A stretch of 64,000 nucleotides of DNA from contig NZ_SJDL01000005.1 in assembly GCF_004327985.1 (NCBI RefSeq), forward strand, positions 120,265-184,264, in the 5' to 3' direction. Source of the stretch: Marinobacter halodurans. GTDB lineage: Bacteria > Pseudomonadota > Gammaproteobacteria > Pseudomonadales > Oleiphilaceae. Both the position numbers and the translations under genes were made by a program. Shown piece after piece: positions 1 to 7,995 of the stretch (within the stretch, counting starts at the first letter, position 1; every line of letters begins with the position of its first letter). The notes under the pieces were generated by a model that made no database searches, was not told the DNA's origin, and saw nothing but the letters and a program-made list of their open reading frames with translations.

Positions 1-580
1 ACCAGAAGACATCGGAACGAAGTCCCTTGTCCCCACCGACGCGAAGCATGGCGGTCTTGTCGAACGCTTTGCGAGCGGCCAGCCAGTAGGCGCCGCCGCG
101 GTTGAGTTCGCTGGGACCGGGGCCCTTGCCCAGGTTAAGGGAATCACCATTAAGGATAAAACCGTCACCGATGGTGATGTTCTGGCGGCCGGCGGAGAGC
201 TCGAACAGGTCGTTGCGATAGCCGACATAGAGGTCTTCGACGTCGGTTTCACGCTCATCGCCTGTAGTGACCCCCAGCGCATCACCGTCGCCCCAGGTAC
301 CGGATGACACAGCGTTTGCAGCACCGAACAGGCTGCCGTCTCCAATGGTTTTGCTGCCCGAGAAGCCGTACTTGGCATAGCCTTCAGTCCAGGACGGGCT
401 GGATTCCGGGTTGCCGTAAGTTTCCTGGCTACTGAACTGGCCGACCATGATTTCGACATCGAGATTGAGTTCCGTGCCGTTCTCATCGATCAGGTTGTAA
501 GCGCAAGCGGAACCGGAGAGCGTCGCCAGAAAAGTGCCCAGTAGTACGGTCAGGCGTGATGGTTTCAGCGCTCTTTTCAT
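1..580 (-). CDS. Outer-membrane beta-barrel (alginate-export/porin-like) protein, 5' part only
   Basis: Reading leftward from an ATG at 580, an open frame of 193 codons runs off the window edge. The start has a GAGGA ribosome site just upstream. Residues 1-27 form a signal peptide (basic MKRALK, a hydrophobic stretch, then a SGSACA-type cleavage region). The mature part is rich in alternating polar/aromatic stretches and contains AGRQNITIGDGF followed by LNLGKGPG, the style of alginate-export-like or substrate-specific outer-membrane barrels. It probably moves a small solute across the outer membrane; the substrate cannot be told. Only the N-terminal part is visible, so family assignment is tentative. 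The perfect palindrome about 120 bp upstream may be its operator. Confidence 0.7.
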   Translation of the reverse strand, partial: MKRALKPSRLTVLLGTFLATLSGSACAYNLIDENGTELNLDVEIMVGQFSSQETYGNPESSPSWTEGYAKYGFSGSKTIGDGSLFGAANAVSSGTWGDGDALGVTTGDERETDVEDLYVGYRNDLFELSAGRQNITIGDGFILNGDSLNLGKGPGPSELNRGGAYWLAARKAFDKTAMLRVGGDKGLRSDVFW

Positions 581-700
581 TGGATGTGTCCTCAGTGTGT
601 TGAGTTGCTGGTTCTTGTTGTAAGGGTGCGCACTGAAGGTGAGAAAGGAATCACCACAAACGCCAGGGACTCATTAGAGCCATTGTCCGGAAGGGATAAA

Positions 701-718
701 ATCAACCGTACGGTTGAT
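701..718. promoter_or_regulatory. 18-bp perfect palindrome, candidate TetR-type operator
   Basis: ATCAACCGTACGGTTGAT equals its own reverse complement. It lies about 120 bp before the start of the leftward barrel gene, in a 512-bp gap with no convincing gene (581-1092). Length and full symmetry fit a homodimeric repressor of TetR type. No candidate regulator gene is in the window. The function is inferred from symmetry and position only. Confidence 0.5.
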
Positions 719-947
719 AAGTGAGAATCAGGGAGGGGCAACAGTTGTCGGATAAAGACGGCTTTGAGCCCAGCGGTACAGCGGGTGTTCACATTGGAAT
801 CCGATTCGGGAAGGGCGTATTCCCGTGCGATATCAATGGAGTCGATGGCAAATTGGAGCGTCAAAGCCTTGGGATGGGCGTTGGCGGTGCAGTCAGTCGA
901 AGGCTGTCATGAAGAAGGTCCGCACCGGGCTATGCCTGTTATGGAAT

Positions 948-964
948 ATGGCCCGCCCGATAGG
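948..964 (-). repeat. tRNA-Arg 3'-end fragment
   Basis: These 17 bases are identical to 1092-1108, the CCA end, 3' acceptor strand and start of the T stem of the tRNA-Arg gene. Identity stops abruptly in the T stem. It looks like a partial duplication left by recombination at the tRNA, not a functional gene. A perfect 8-bp hairpin with a 3-nt loop (978-996) follows close by; the rest of 581-1092 shows nothing codable. Confidence 0.6.
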
Positions 965-1074
965 GTGAGCAACGACCGTTTGTCCAGTGGACAAACGCAG
1001 CGTAGCGAACGGCACCCGGCACAAAACAGGAGCGAAGCGACAAAAAACGGGTGACTGGAAATCCGAGAAAGGGG

Positions 1075-1094
1075 CATTTTCTGAAGAGAAAATG
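1075..1094 (-). terminator. Hairpin at the tRNA-Arg 3' end
   Basis: CATTTTCT and AGAAAATG form an 8-bp stem with a 4-nt loop. It starts at the encoded CCA of the leftward tRNA and is followed on the minus strand by CCCCTTTCTC. It could terminate the tRNA transcript or mark its 3' trailer. The U tract is poor, so confidence is modest. Confidence 0.35.
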
Positions 1095-1169
1095 GCCCGC
1101 CCGATAGGATTCGAACCTATGACCTTTGCCTCCGGAGGGCAACGCTCTATCCAGCTGAGCTACGGGCGG
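1093..1169 (-). tRNA. tRNA-Arg (anticodon CCG)
   Basis: A complete 77-nt cloverleaf on the minus strand. The acceptor pairs CCGCCCG with CGGGCGG, the D arm contains AGCTCAGCTGGATAGAGC, and the anticodon stem TTGCC/GGCAA holds loop CTCCGGA, giving anticodon CCG, which reads CGG. The T arm is ATAGG-TTCGAAT-CCTAT, the discriminator is G and the CCA is encoded. Partial copies of its two ends lie on either side. Confidence 0.96.
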
Positions 1170-1330
1170 TTATCAACTTGTTCAGACTCCGAAAGATGAA
1201 GAGTCCGGCTCAGTTTGCGGTGCACTGGATAGAGCGTGTCACGCTCCCCTTTCGGGTCCAGTCTGCCGCGTTGCATCGCGGCGGCCGCTCCAGCGGGCGA
1301 AAGCTTTGCTTCCGCGTTATCCGCTTCCGC

Positions 1331-1350
1331 CCAACTGAGCTACGGGCGGT
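1331..1350 (-). repeat. tRNA-Arg 5'-end fragment
   Basis: Nineteen of 20 bases match 1151-1170, the 5' acceptor strand and D stem of tRNA-Arg plus one flanking base. The homology ends in the D loop, and the anticodon and T arms are absent, so it is not functional. The surrounding gap (1170-1648) is otherwise non-coding apart from the third fragment and the Fur-like site. Confidence 0.6.
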
Positions 1351-1433
1351 AAACTTTTTGAACTCGAGCAACGCATTGACCGGTCGTGCTGCGCACGACT
1401 CAGCTGCACTGCTCGCTTCGCTCCCAGCATAAA

Positions 1434-1445
1434 AGCTACGGGCGG
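1434..1445 (-). repeat. Short second tRNA-Arg 5'-end fragment
   Basis: AGCTACGGGCGG repeats the 5' acceptor strand of tRNA-Arg once more, 12 bases in the same orientation, about 95 bp beyond the previous fragment. It is short enough to arise by chance, but its spacing and orientation with the other pieces suggest a decayed tandem array. Confidence 0.35.
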
Positions 1446-1600
1446 AACGAAAATCAGCGCGAGGCTGCGATTTCGAGTGCGCAATCTTACGTGTGAGTCG
1501 TCTTTCTGTCCAGCCCTGTGTGGTTGATTGGGCGGTAAACCCGCGGCTGGTTATTCGTTACACAAATATCACGCGAAGGGGTTGAATTTTCATTCGCTAA

Positions 1601-1615
1601 TAACAATAATTATCA
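1601..1615. promoter_or_regulatory. Fur-box-like site upstream of bfd
   Basis: TAACAATAATTATCA matches the 7-1-7 Fur consensus TGATAATnATTATCA at 12 of 14 specified positions. It lies 33 bp before the bfd start codon, so it would overlap or adjoin the promoter. Iron-repressed bfd is well known in gammaproteobacteria, where Bfd releases stored iron. Binding is inferred from the match. Confidence 0.6.
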
Positions 1616-1648
1616 ACAACATTAACAGTGCCTATGAGTATCGCCTAT

Positions 1649-1855
1649 ATGTACGTATGTCTCTGTCATGGGGTGACCGACCGCCAGATCCGTCAGGCAG
1701 CCGAGGAAGGGTGTCGCTCCATGCGCCAGTTGGGCAAGGAAATGGGTGTCGGGCGTCAATGTGGGCGCTGTGCGGCAACGGCTCGTGAAATCCTGCGTGA
1801 GTGTCAGTCCGAAGAATATATGAATCTGGCTGCGATGCTGGCTCAACCCGCCTGA
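1649..1855 (+). CDS. bfd: Bacterioferritin-associated ferredoxin
   Basis: A 68-residue protein of the Bfd family. It carries one [2Fe-2S] cluster and passes electrons to bacterioferritin heme, releasing stored iron into the cytoplasm. The cluster ligands are visible as Cys4, Cys6, Cys38 and Cys41 (MYVCLCHGVTD and GRQCGRC). The ATG at 1649 gives the family's usual N terminus; upstream in-frame starts (GTG 1628, ATG 1634) would add unneeded residues. A Fur-box-like site sits just upstream. The gene precedes bfr on the same strand with about 150 bp between, so the two may be regulated separately: bfd when iron is scarce, bfr when it is plentiful. Confidence 0.92.
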   Translation: MYVCLCHGVTDRQIRQAAEEGCRSMRQLGKEMGVGRQCGRCAATAREILRECQSEEYMNLAAMLAQPA

Positions 1856-2008
1856 ACGGGTTGAGCCCTGCGCGCTTCCCCTCCGATCAAGGCGCAACCT
1901 GCGTCTGACTCTCCGCTAACACTGCGAATCATTATCCGCTGCGATTTTTTATTGCGGGAAATCCGTCTATCCTGTTGATTCCACGCATCAGGAAAGGAGC
2001 TCGCAGTC

Positions 2009-2488
2009 ATGAAGGGTGATAAGAAGGTCATCCAGTACCTCAACAAGGTTCTCGCCAACGAACTCACGGCGATCAACCAGTACTTTCTCCATTCGCGGAT
2101 GTACAAGGACTGGGGTATCACCCACCTGGCAGCGAAGGAGTACGAAGAGTCCATCGACGAGATGAAGCACGCCGATCAGTTGATCGAGCGTATCCTGTTC
2201 CTCGAAGGGCTGCCCAACCTGCAGGATCTCAACAAGCTGCTGATCGGCGAAGACGTCAAGGAAATGATCGAGTGCGACCTGAAGCTCGAGCAGATCGCCC
2301 ACAAGGATCTCAAGGAAGCCATTGGCTACTGCGAGGAGATCAAGGATTACACCAGCCGGGCTCTGTTCCGCTCGATCCTCGACAGCGAGGAAGAGCATAT
2401 CGACTGGCTGGAAACCCAGCTGGACATGATCGACAAGATGGGTGTGCAGAACTACATCCAGCTGCAAAGCGCTCACGCTGACGGCTGA
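2009..2488 (+). CDS. bfr: Bacterioferritin
   Basis: 159 residues, the normal length. It forms a 24-subunit cytoplasmic shell that oxidises Fe(II) and stores iron. The ferroxidase ligands Glu18, Glu51, His54, Glu94, Glu127 and His130 are all present, as is the heme ligand Met52 (in EMKHADQ). It is therefore a complete heme-binding, ferroxidase-competent subunit. A strong AGGAAAGGAG site precedes the ATG. The upstream gap includes AATCATTATC (1927-1936), a half-match to a Fur box, too weak to call. Many gammaproteobacteria carry two bacterioferritin subunits; only one is here. Confidence 0.95.
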   Translation: MKGDKKVIQYLNKVLANELTAINQYFLHSRMYKDWGITHLAAKEYEESIDEMKHADQLIERILFLEGLPNLQDLNKLLIGEDVKEMIECDLKLEQIAHKDLKEAIGYCEEIKDYTSRALFRSILDSEEEHIDWLETQLDMIDKMGVQNYIQLQSAHADG

Positions 2489-2506
2489 TGACGACCTGCA
2501 GGATTA

Positions 2507-2536
2507 CAAGGTGCCGCCTCCCCGGCGGTCACCTTG
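2507..2536 (+). terminator. Stem-loop after bfr, probable terminator
   Basis: CAAGGTG-CCGCC pairs with GGCGG-CACCTTG (12 bp with one bulged base), 18 bp past the bfr stop. There is no U tract, so it may be a 3' stabiliser or a weak terminator. The rest of the 429-bp gap to manC shows no other supported element. Confidence 0.5.
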
Positions 2537-2917
2537 TACCTCGCTGACATTTTCCCTTCGCTGACAGATCCCCTGATTCCCCGCCACTTTTGGTGCTTCC
2601 GCCCGACATTTGTGCCCTCCCTGCATTCCCCAAAAACGGCTGTGGCGGCATTGCCCGGTCTTTATCTCTTTTTAATGTTCCGTCAGTGCGTTGAATTCCT
2701 ATGTATTATCGATAGGCGTTGTCGCCAGCCTGCGCCTTCGGTGTGGCTGGGGCACGGATATTGAATTGATTCCGGTGCGGGTGTCGCAGGCGTCCCTGTA
2801 ACGAGGCGAAGTCCGCACGCCCGTAGCACCGATGGCATCGGACTGTCACATGCCATCGGTAGTATGAGAATCCTCGCGGCAGTCAGGGGGCGAGGTCGTT
2901 CAGGGAGGGCTACCCAG

Positions 2918-4375
2918 ATGATTCCAGTAATCCTGTCCGGCGGTACCGGTTCAAGACTGTGGCCGCTGTCCCGTGAAGCATACCCCAAGCAGTTCCTGCA
3001 GTTGGCGGGCGACCAGAGCCTGTTGCAGAAGACGCTGTCCCGCTTGCCGTCGGATGGCGTTTCGGCGCCGCTGATCGTGGCGGGCAATCAGCACCGGTTT
3101 ATCCTGAGCGAACAGTTGGCCGATATCGGTTGCGAACCGTCGGCCATCCTGCTGGAGCCGTTTGGCCGCAATACCGCGCCGGCGATGGCCATGGCGGCAT
3201 TGCAGGTCGCCGCGACGGACCCGGAGGCGATCATGCTGGTGCTGCCGGCCGACCACCATGTGAGCGATGAACAGGCCTTCCGGGCTGCCCTGGCTCGTGG
3301 TGAGGCGGCAGCGGAGGCCGGTTCGCTGGTGCTGTTCGGCGTGTTGCCGACCGGGCCGGACACCGACTACGGCTACATCGGCGCTGAGCTGGATAAGAGC
3401 GTAGGCGAGGGTGTACTCCGCGTTACCCATTTCACCGAAAAGCCGGATCATGCGACCGCCGAGAGCCTGCTGGCCAACGGCGGGCATTTCTGGAACAGCG
3501 GCATGGTGATGTTCCGCGCCTACCGCTACCTGGACGAGCTGAAAACGCACAGCCCGGACATCTACGACACCTGCCAGCTGGCGTTCCGCCATGTGTGGCA
3601 GGACCTGGAGTTCTCCCGCATCCCAGCGGAGATCTTCGAGCATTGCCCGGACGATTCCGTGGATCGGGCGGTGCTGGAGAAAACGGACAGCGCCGTTGTG
3701 GTGCCGATGGACGCCGGCTGGCGGGACCTGGGGTCCTGGGCCGCATACTGGGAATCCCAGGTGCAGGACGACAAGCAGAACGTCGTGGTGGGCGAGGCCT
3801 GTCTGGAAGACTCCCAGGGCTGCCTGGTGCACTCGAAGGATCGTCTGGTGACGGTGCTGGGGGTGAACGACCTGGTGGTCATCGATACCCGCGATGCCCT
3901 GCTGGTGGCCCGGCGTCACCGGGTGCAGGAAGTGAAGACGGTGGTGGAACAGCTGCGGGCCGGCAAACGCCCGGAAGTGGAGGCCCACCGCGAGGTGTAT
4001 CGCCCCTGGGGAAGCTACGACAGTGTCGATGGCGGCCACCGTTTCCAGGTCAAGCGGATCAGCGTGAAACCTGGCGAGCAGTTGTCGCTCCAGAAACATC
4101 ATCACCGCGCCGAGCACTGGATTGTGGTGAGCGGTACCGCGGAGGTCACGCGGGATGACGAGACCTTCCTGATGACGGAAAACGAATCCACCTACATCCC
4201 GATCGGCGCCGTTCACCGGTTGTCCAACCCGGGCAAGATACCGCTGGAACTGATTGAGGTACAATCCGGCGCCTATCTCGGCGAGGACGACATCGAGCGC
4301 CTGCAGGACAACTACGGCCGCACCCCGCAGACGGGTGACGAGACGGCCACACCGGTGTCGTCGGAAAACGTCTGA
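2918..4375 (+). CDS. manC: Mannose-1-phosphate guanylyltransferase / mannose-6-phosphate isomerase
   Basis: A 485-residue bifunctional enzyme of the AlgA/ManC type. The N-terminal nucleotidyltransferase (about 1-290) makes GDP-mannose from mannose-1-phosphate and GTP; GGTGSRLWPLSR near residue 7 and FTEKPD are its nucleotide and sugar signatures. The C-terminal cupin (about 345-470, with HHHRAEHW) is the type II phosphomannose isomerase. An AGGGAGGG site fixes the ATG at 2918, which gives the family N terminus MIPVILSGG; an ATG 54 bp upstream adds an Arg-rich tail and is rejected. Forty-five bp further on lies phosphomannomutase, so the two probably form one GDP-mannose operon. Downstream use (alginate, O-antigen or other polysaccharide) is not shown here. 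Confidence 0.93.
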   Translation: MIPVILSGGTGSRLWPLSREAYPKQFLQLAGDQSLLQKTLSRLPSDGVSAPLIVAGNQHRFILSEQLADIGCEPSAILLEPFGRNTAPAMAMAALQVAATDPEAIMLVLPADHHVSDEQAFRAALARGEAAAEAGSLVLFGVLPTGPDTDYGYIGAELDKSVGEGVLRVTHFTEKPDHATAESLLANGGHFWNSGMVMFRAYRYLDELKTHSPDIYDTCQLAFRHVWQDLEFSRIPAEIFEHCPDDSVDRAVLEKTDSAVVVPMDAGWRDLGSWAAYWESQVQDDKQNVVVGEACLEDSQGCLVHSKDRLVTVLGVNDLVVIDTRDALLVARRHRVQEVKTVVEQLRAGKRPEVEAHREVYRPWGSYDSVDGGHRFQVKRISVKPGEQLSLQKHHHRAEHWIVVSGTAEVTRDDETFLMTENESTYIPIGAVHRLSNPGKIPLELIEVQSGAYLGEDDIERLQDNYGRTPQTGDETATPVSSENV

Positions 4376-4423
4376 ACGACACCGCCAACCGCTTAATACT
4401 GATGCCAGTCAAAGGAGATATTG

Positions 4424-5788
4424 ATGGCTTACTCGTGCTTCAAGGCCTATGACATCCGGGGCCGCATTCCCGACCAACTCAATCCGGACCTGGCCGAGCG
4501 CATTGGACGCGCCTACGTGGCCGCCACCGGCGCCAGGAAGGTGATTGTTGGCTACGACATCCGCCTGTCCAGCCCGGAGATGGCCGAGGCGCTCAGCCGG
4601 GGACTGATGGCCGCCGGCGCGGATGTCTACGACATCGGGTTGTGCGGTACCGAGCAGGTTTACTTTGCCACCAGCCATTACAAAATGGACGGCGGCATCA
4701 TGGTCACCGCCAGCCACAACCCCAAGGACTACAACGGTATGAAGCTGGTGCGGGAAGACTCGAAGCCGATCAGCAACGACACCGGTCTGCGCGACATCCA
4801 TGATCGCCTGGACAACGCCTTCGAGGACGCCGGCCAGCCCGGCACCTACCACAAGCTGGCAGCGGAAGACGACTATATCGAGCACCTGCTGGGCTATATC
4901 GACGTGGACAGCCTCAAGCCGCTGGCGATCACGGTAAACGCCGGCAACGGCGGGGCCGGGCGGGTCATCGATAAGCTTGAAAAGCGCCTGCCGTTCAGCT
5001 TCATCAAGCTGCAGAACGAGCCGGACGGCAACTTCCCCAATGGTGTGCCCAACCCGATCCTGACCGAGAACCGTGCGGTGACCGAGAAGGCCGTCAAGGC
5101 CAACCAGGCGGATATGGGCATTGCCTGGGACGGCGACTACGACCGCTGCTTCTTCTGGGACGAGAACGGCCGCTTTATCGAGGGGTACTACATCGTCGGG
5201 CTGCTGGCGGACCAGTTCCTGGGCAAGCAGGGCGGCGGTACCGTGATTCACGACCCGCGCCTGGTGTGGAACACCCAGGACCTGGTCGAAAAGGCCGGTG
5301 GCCGCGCGGTCGAGAGCAAGACCGGCCACGCCTTCATCAAGGAGCGCATGCGCGCCGAGGACGCGCTGTACGGCGGCGAGATGAGCGCGCACCACTACTT
5401 CCGCGACTTTGCCTACTGCGACAGCGGGATGATCCCCTGGCTGCTGCTGGCCGAGCGCATCAGCCAATCCGGCCAGACGCTGTCGTCACTGATCGATGAG
5501 CGTATCGACGCCTATCCGGCCAGCGGCGAGATCAACCGCACCATCGATCACCCGGCGGCCGTCATCAAGGCCATCGAAGAGAAATACGGCGCCGATGCCG
5601 AATCGATCAGCCATGTGGACGGCCTGAGTGTGGCGTTCAGGGACTGGCGCTTCAACCTGCGTATGTCCAACACCGAGCCGGTTGTTCGCCTGAACGTGGA
5701 ATCCCGCGGCGACAAGGCGCTGATGGAGGCCAAGACCGACCAGTTACTCAGGGAACTGGACGAGTTGAACGCCGCCAACGTGGCCTGA
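4424..5788 (+). CDS. manB: Phosphomannomutase
   Basis: 454 residues of the alpha-D-phosphohexomutase family, CpsG/ManB branch. It interconverts mannose-6-phosphate and mannose-1-phosphate for GDP-mannose synthesis. Visible motifs are the phosphoserine loop TASHNPKDYNG, the metal loop WDGDYDR, the sugar loop GGEMSAHHYF and the phosphate loop RMSNTEPVVR. The ATG at 4424 sits 6 bp after AAAGGAG; a TTG immediately before it is a poorer choice. It follows manC and ends at a strong terminator. AlgC-type enzymes act on glucose as well, and substrate breadth cannot be read from sequence. Confidence 0.93.
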   Translation: MAYSCFKAYDIRGRIPDQLNPDLAERIGRAYVAATGARKVIVGYDIRLSSPEMAEALSRGLMAAGADVYDIGLCGTEQVYFATSHYKMDGGIMVTASHNPKDYNGMKLVREDSKPISNDTGLRDIHDRLDNAFEDAGQPGTYHKLAAEDDYIEHLLGYIDVDSLKPLAITVNAGNGGAGRVIDKLEKRLPFSFIKLQNEPDGNFPNGVPNPILTENRAVTEKAVKANQADMGIAWDGDYDRCFFWDENGRFIEGYYIVGLLADQFLGKQGGGTVIHDPRLVWNTQDLVEKAGGRAVESKTGHAFIKERMRAEDALYGGEMSAHHYFRDFAYCDSGMIPWLLLAERISQSGQTLSSLIDERIDAYPASGEINRTIDHPAAVIKAIEEKYGADAESISHVDGLSVAFRDWRFNLRMSNTEPVVRLNVESRGDKALMEAKTDQLLRELDELNAANVA

Positions 5789-5803
5789 TTGTCAGCCTGA
5801 CGC

Positions 5804-5843
5804 AAAAGCCCCGCCCAGTGGAAACTGTCGGCGGGGCTTTTTT
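5804..5843. terminator. Bidirectional intrinsic terminator between manB and pldA
   Basis: AAAAGCCCCGCC and GGCGGGGCTTTTTT pair over a 14-nt loop. The U tract exists on both strands (TTTTTT on plus, TTTT on minus), so it can serve the converging manB and pldA transcripts. Confidence 0.92.
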
Positions 5844-5867
5844 ATGGAAACAGGCAACTTGTGTGGC

Positions 5868-6977
5868 TTACAGCCAGTCGTTCAGCATGATGCCGATGCC
5901 GATCCGCTGGATGCGCTCGTTGTAGTCGATCAGGCTCTCGCCGTAGCCGTTGTAGTACTGCACGTAACCCTTGATGGTTTCCCCCACCGGGAAGCTGTAT
6001 CCCAGTTGGAACGACGTCTTGTTGTCGCCGGTCCGGAAGTTGTTGCGCAGCTTGAGGGACAGGGTGCGGTCGTTATCGATCTTGTAGACCGCCCAGTAGT
6101 CGCCGTAACCCAGGTACTTGTCGATGTCCGGGTTGTCGTCCTCGGATTTGCTTTCCGGGATGCGGTACCAGGGCTGGACAAGGAACAGCCAGCGGTCCCA
6201 GGTGTAGGCCGCGCTGCCCATAATCCGGTTCCAACTGCGGGACTGGGGCTCGGACTGGCCGTTGGACTGGTGGTTCAGGCCCAGGGTGACCGCTTCCAGT
6301 CGGCCCGGCCCGATATCCCATTGGGTGGCATAGCGGGCGAATAATTCCGGCTCATAATCGGTCTCGCGGAAGGGCTTGGACGCATCGTTGTTGTAGACCT
6401 GCCAGAACGACAGCTGGGTGTAGCCAAACCACAGGGTCAGGCGCTTGTCGAACATCCCGGTCAGCAGGGGCACCTTGAAGCTGATCTGGTACTTGGCTTC
6501 GTCGTAGTTCAGCGGCTTGTCGTAGCTCATCCGACCATTTGTGGGGCTGTAGGGATGCTGGTTCGGGTGGTGCATGTAGGTGTACGGCAGGATGTATGTG
6601 GGCCGGTGGGTCACGAAACTGCCGGAGAAAGAAAACAACGCCTGTTCGGTGGCGAAATAGCGGTCGACCAGTGAATTCGCGGTATCGCCCTGCTGCGTGG
6701 CGGCGTCCTGGTCTGAGTCCCGGCCCATATCGGTGGTGCGGCCGGTGCCGAGTTTCAGGTTTTCAGTGACCTTGTTGGCCCGCTCGATGCGCTCCTCACT
6801 GGCGCGCTCGCGGGCCTTTTCCGGATCGATGATGGCGTCATAGCACGCCAGCCGCTGGACGCCGTTCTCGATCAGGGCGCAGTCGTCCGAGGCAAACCCG
6901 GTGTAATCGTGCGCGGCCTCCTGGGCGGCCGCCAGTGGGGCGGTCAGGGCCAGGCAAAGCGCGGGAAGTCGTTGCAT
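5868..6977 (-). CDS. pldA: Outer-membrane phospholipase A1
   Basis: 369 residues. Residues 1-18 form a signal peptide ending in APLAAAQ. The C-terminal two thirds is the OMPLA barrel, which hydrolyses phospholipids mislocalised in the outer leaflet after calcium-dependent dimerisation. The active-site block GLNHQSNGQSEPQSRSWNR contains the catalytic His, Ser and Asn of the family. The protein is longer than the E. coli enzyme because of a roughly 100-residue segment before the barrel with charged, helix-like sequence (EKARERASEERIERANK) and a short Cys-containing motif. It is monocistronic, converging on manB. The barrel identity is firm; the role of the N-terminal extension is unknown. Confidence 0.93.
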   Translation of the reverse strand: MQRLPALCLALTAPLAAAQEAAHDYTGFASDDCALIENGVQRLACYDAIIDPEKARERASEERIERANKVTENLKLGTGRTTDMGRDSDQDAATQQGDTANSLVDRYFATEQALFSFSGSFVTHRPTYILPYTYMHHPNQHPYSPTNGRMSYDKPLNYDEAKYQISFKVPLLTGMFDKRLTLWFGYTQLSFWQVYNNDASKPFRETDYEPELFARYATQWDIGPGRLEAVTLGLNHQSNGQSEPQSRSWNRIMGSAAYTWDRWLFLVQPWYRIPESKSEDDNPDIDKYLGYGDYWAVYKIDNDRTLSLKLRNNFRTGDNKTSFQLGYSFPVGETIKGYVQYYNGYGESLIDYNERIQRIGIGIMLNDWL

Positions 6978-7013
6978 AGCGGGTTCCGTCCTTGTCCGTT
7001 GTCCTGTGAGGGG

Positions 7014-7340
7014 TCAGAGGCTGAGCCAGGTTCGTGTGATGGCGTAGGCCCATACGCCCAACAGCGTGACGGTCAGCAGGCCGAAAACGATCTTGTGTTT
7101 TACGGCGGCGGTCTGCTCGACGTTGGCCACCCAGCGCAGGTACATCAGTCCGATAAAGCTGAGGAACACGGCCAGGCTCGACAGTGCCGGGACCAGCAGC
7201 CAGAGTGGATTGACCTGGCCGTCGGGACCGGCCAGGCGGCCCATCAGGAGCATGGATCCCAGCAGGACAGCCAGTGCCGAGAATTCGATGGCGATCAGCG
7301 GACGGCGCCACGGATGCGCCTTGGGGTAATGCTTGGGCAT
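7014..7340 (-). CDS. Small inner-membrane protein, function unknown
   Basis: 108 residues with three likely membrane helices (about 15-34, 46-68 and 84-103) and a basic N terminus (MPKHYPKAHPWRRP). No family is recognised. It lies 36 bp upstream of pldA on the same strand, so they may be co-transcribed. The start is preceded by a GGAG-type site on the minus strand (AGGAGTTCCCC). Coding is supported by length, hydrophobic pattern and position, not by homology. Confidence 0.65.
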   Translation of the reverse strand: MPKHYPKAHPWRRPLIAIEFSALAVLLGSMLLMGRLAGPDGQVNPLWLLVPALSSLAVFLSFIGLMYLRWVANVEQTAAVKHKIVFGLLTVTLLGVWAYAITRTWLSL

Positions 7341-7457
7341 GGGGAACTCCTGTACAGTTGCTGCACATGATACCCATTACGCCCGCGTCAGGTCAGGTGA
7401 TTAACTGAATTTTAAGGATTTGCGGGAAGCGGCTACGCTTGCAGGAAGGGCGTTTGC

Positions 7458-7485
7458 TTGTTTGACCGGACCCGGCAGCTATAAT
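7458..7485 (+). promoter_or_regulatory. Probable sigma-70 promoter of the cytochrome c5 gene
   Basis: A consensus -10 TATAAT (7480-7485) with a -35-like TTGTTT (7458-7463) 16 bp away, 42 bp before the GTG start of the cytochrome gene. The -10 is perfect and the -35 is weak. Confidence 0.55.
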
Positions 7486-7527
7486 CCGGAGCCATACGAT
7501 AAAAAAGAATCAGGTGGGGTACTCACT

Positions 7528-7953
7528 GTGAAAAGGATGAGAGTTCTGGCGGCGATCGTGCTTCTGGCAGGCCTGGGCAGCGGGCCCGCCAATGCAGCGG
7601 TGGAAGACGAGATCAAGGCGCGTATCCAGCCGGTTGGTGAGGTCTGTGTCGAGGGGCAGGACTGTGGCGACATCCCGACCTCCGCCGCGCCGGATTCGGC
7701 ATCATCGGGGCCGCGTTCCGGGGAGGAGGTCTACACCAACGTGTGCGCCGCCTGCCATGGGGCCGGCGTGATGGGCGCGCCCAAGTTCGGTGACTCCAGC
7801 GACTGGTCGCCGCGCATCGACAAGGGCATGGACACCCTGGTGAACCATGCCCTCAACGGCTTCAACGCCATGCCGCCGAAAGGGGGGTGCGCCGACTGCC
7901 CGGACGAGGAAATCAAGGCGGCCGTCGAGCACATGGTGGAGGCCGCCAAGTAG
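7528..7953 (+). CDS. Cytochrome c5 family protein
   Basis: 141 residues from the GTG at 7528, which follows AGGTGGGG by 8 bp; an ATG three codons later (7537) is the alternative. A signal peptide (to about residue 24) sends it to the periplasm. The heme site CAACH is at 73-77. The domain has the cytochrome c5 features NAMPPKGGCADCPDEEI, including the extra Cys pair, and a probable Met axial ligand in NAMPP. It is a small electron carrier, possibly to terminal oxidases. Before the domain lie two more cysteines (40 and 46) and a Ser/Pro-rich linker. It converges on rep. Confidence 0.9.
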   Translation: MKRMRVLAAIVLLAGLGSGPANAAVEDEIKARIQPVGEVCVEGQDCGDIPTSAAPDSASSGPRSGEEVYTNVCAACHGAGVMGAPKFGDSSDWSPRIDKGMDTLVNHALNGFNAMPPKGGCADCPDEEIKAAVEHMVEAAK

Positions 7954-7995
7954 GCCCCGGTTCCTGGCGGGCCACCGACGCCTTGTGAAGCGGCG

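Noticed and set aside
721..1054. Two short plus-strand frames (63 and 96 codons) between the barrel gene and tRNA-Arg
   Set aside because: They overlap each other, have no ribosome sites or recognisable protein features, and cross the tRNA fragment and a hairpin.
1222..1250. Inverted tRNA D-arm-like sequence (CTGGATAGAGCG)
   Set aside because: Twelve bases in the opposite orientation to tRNA-Arg; too short alone to call another fragment.
2864..2917. N-terminal extension of manC from the ATG at 2864
   Set aside because: It would add an Arg-rich 18-residue tail not expected in the family; the AGGGAGGG site and family N terminus support 2918.
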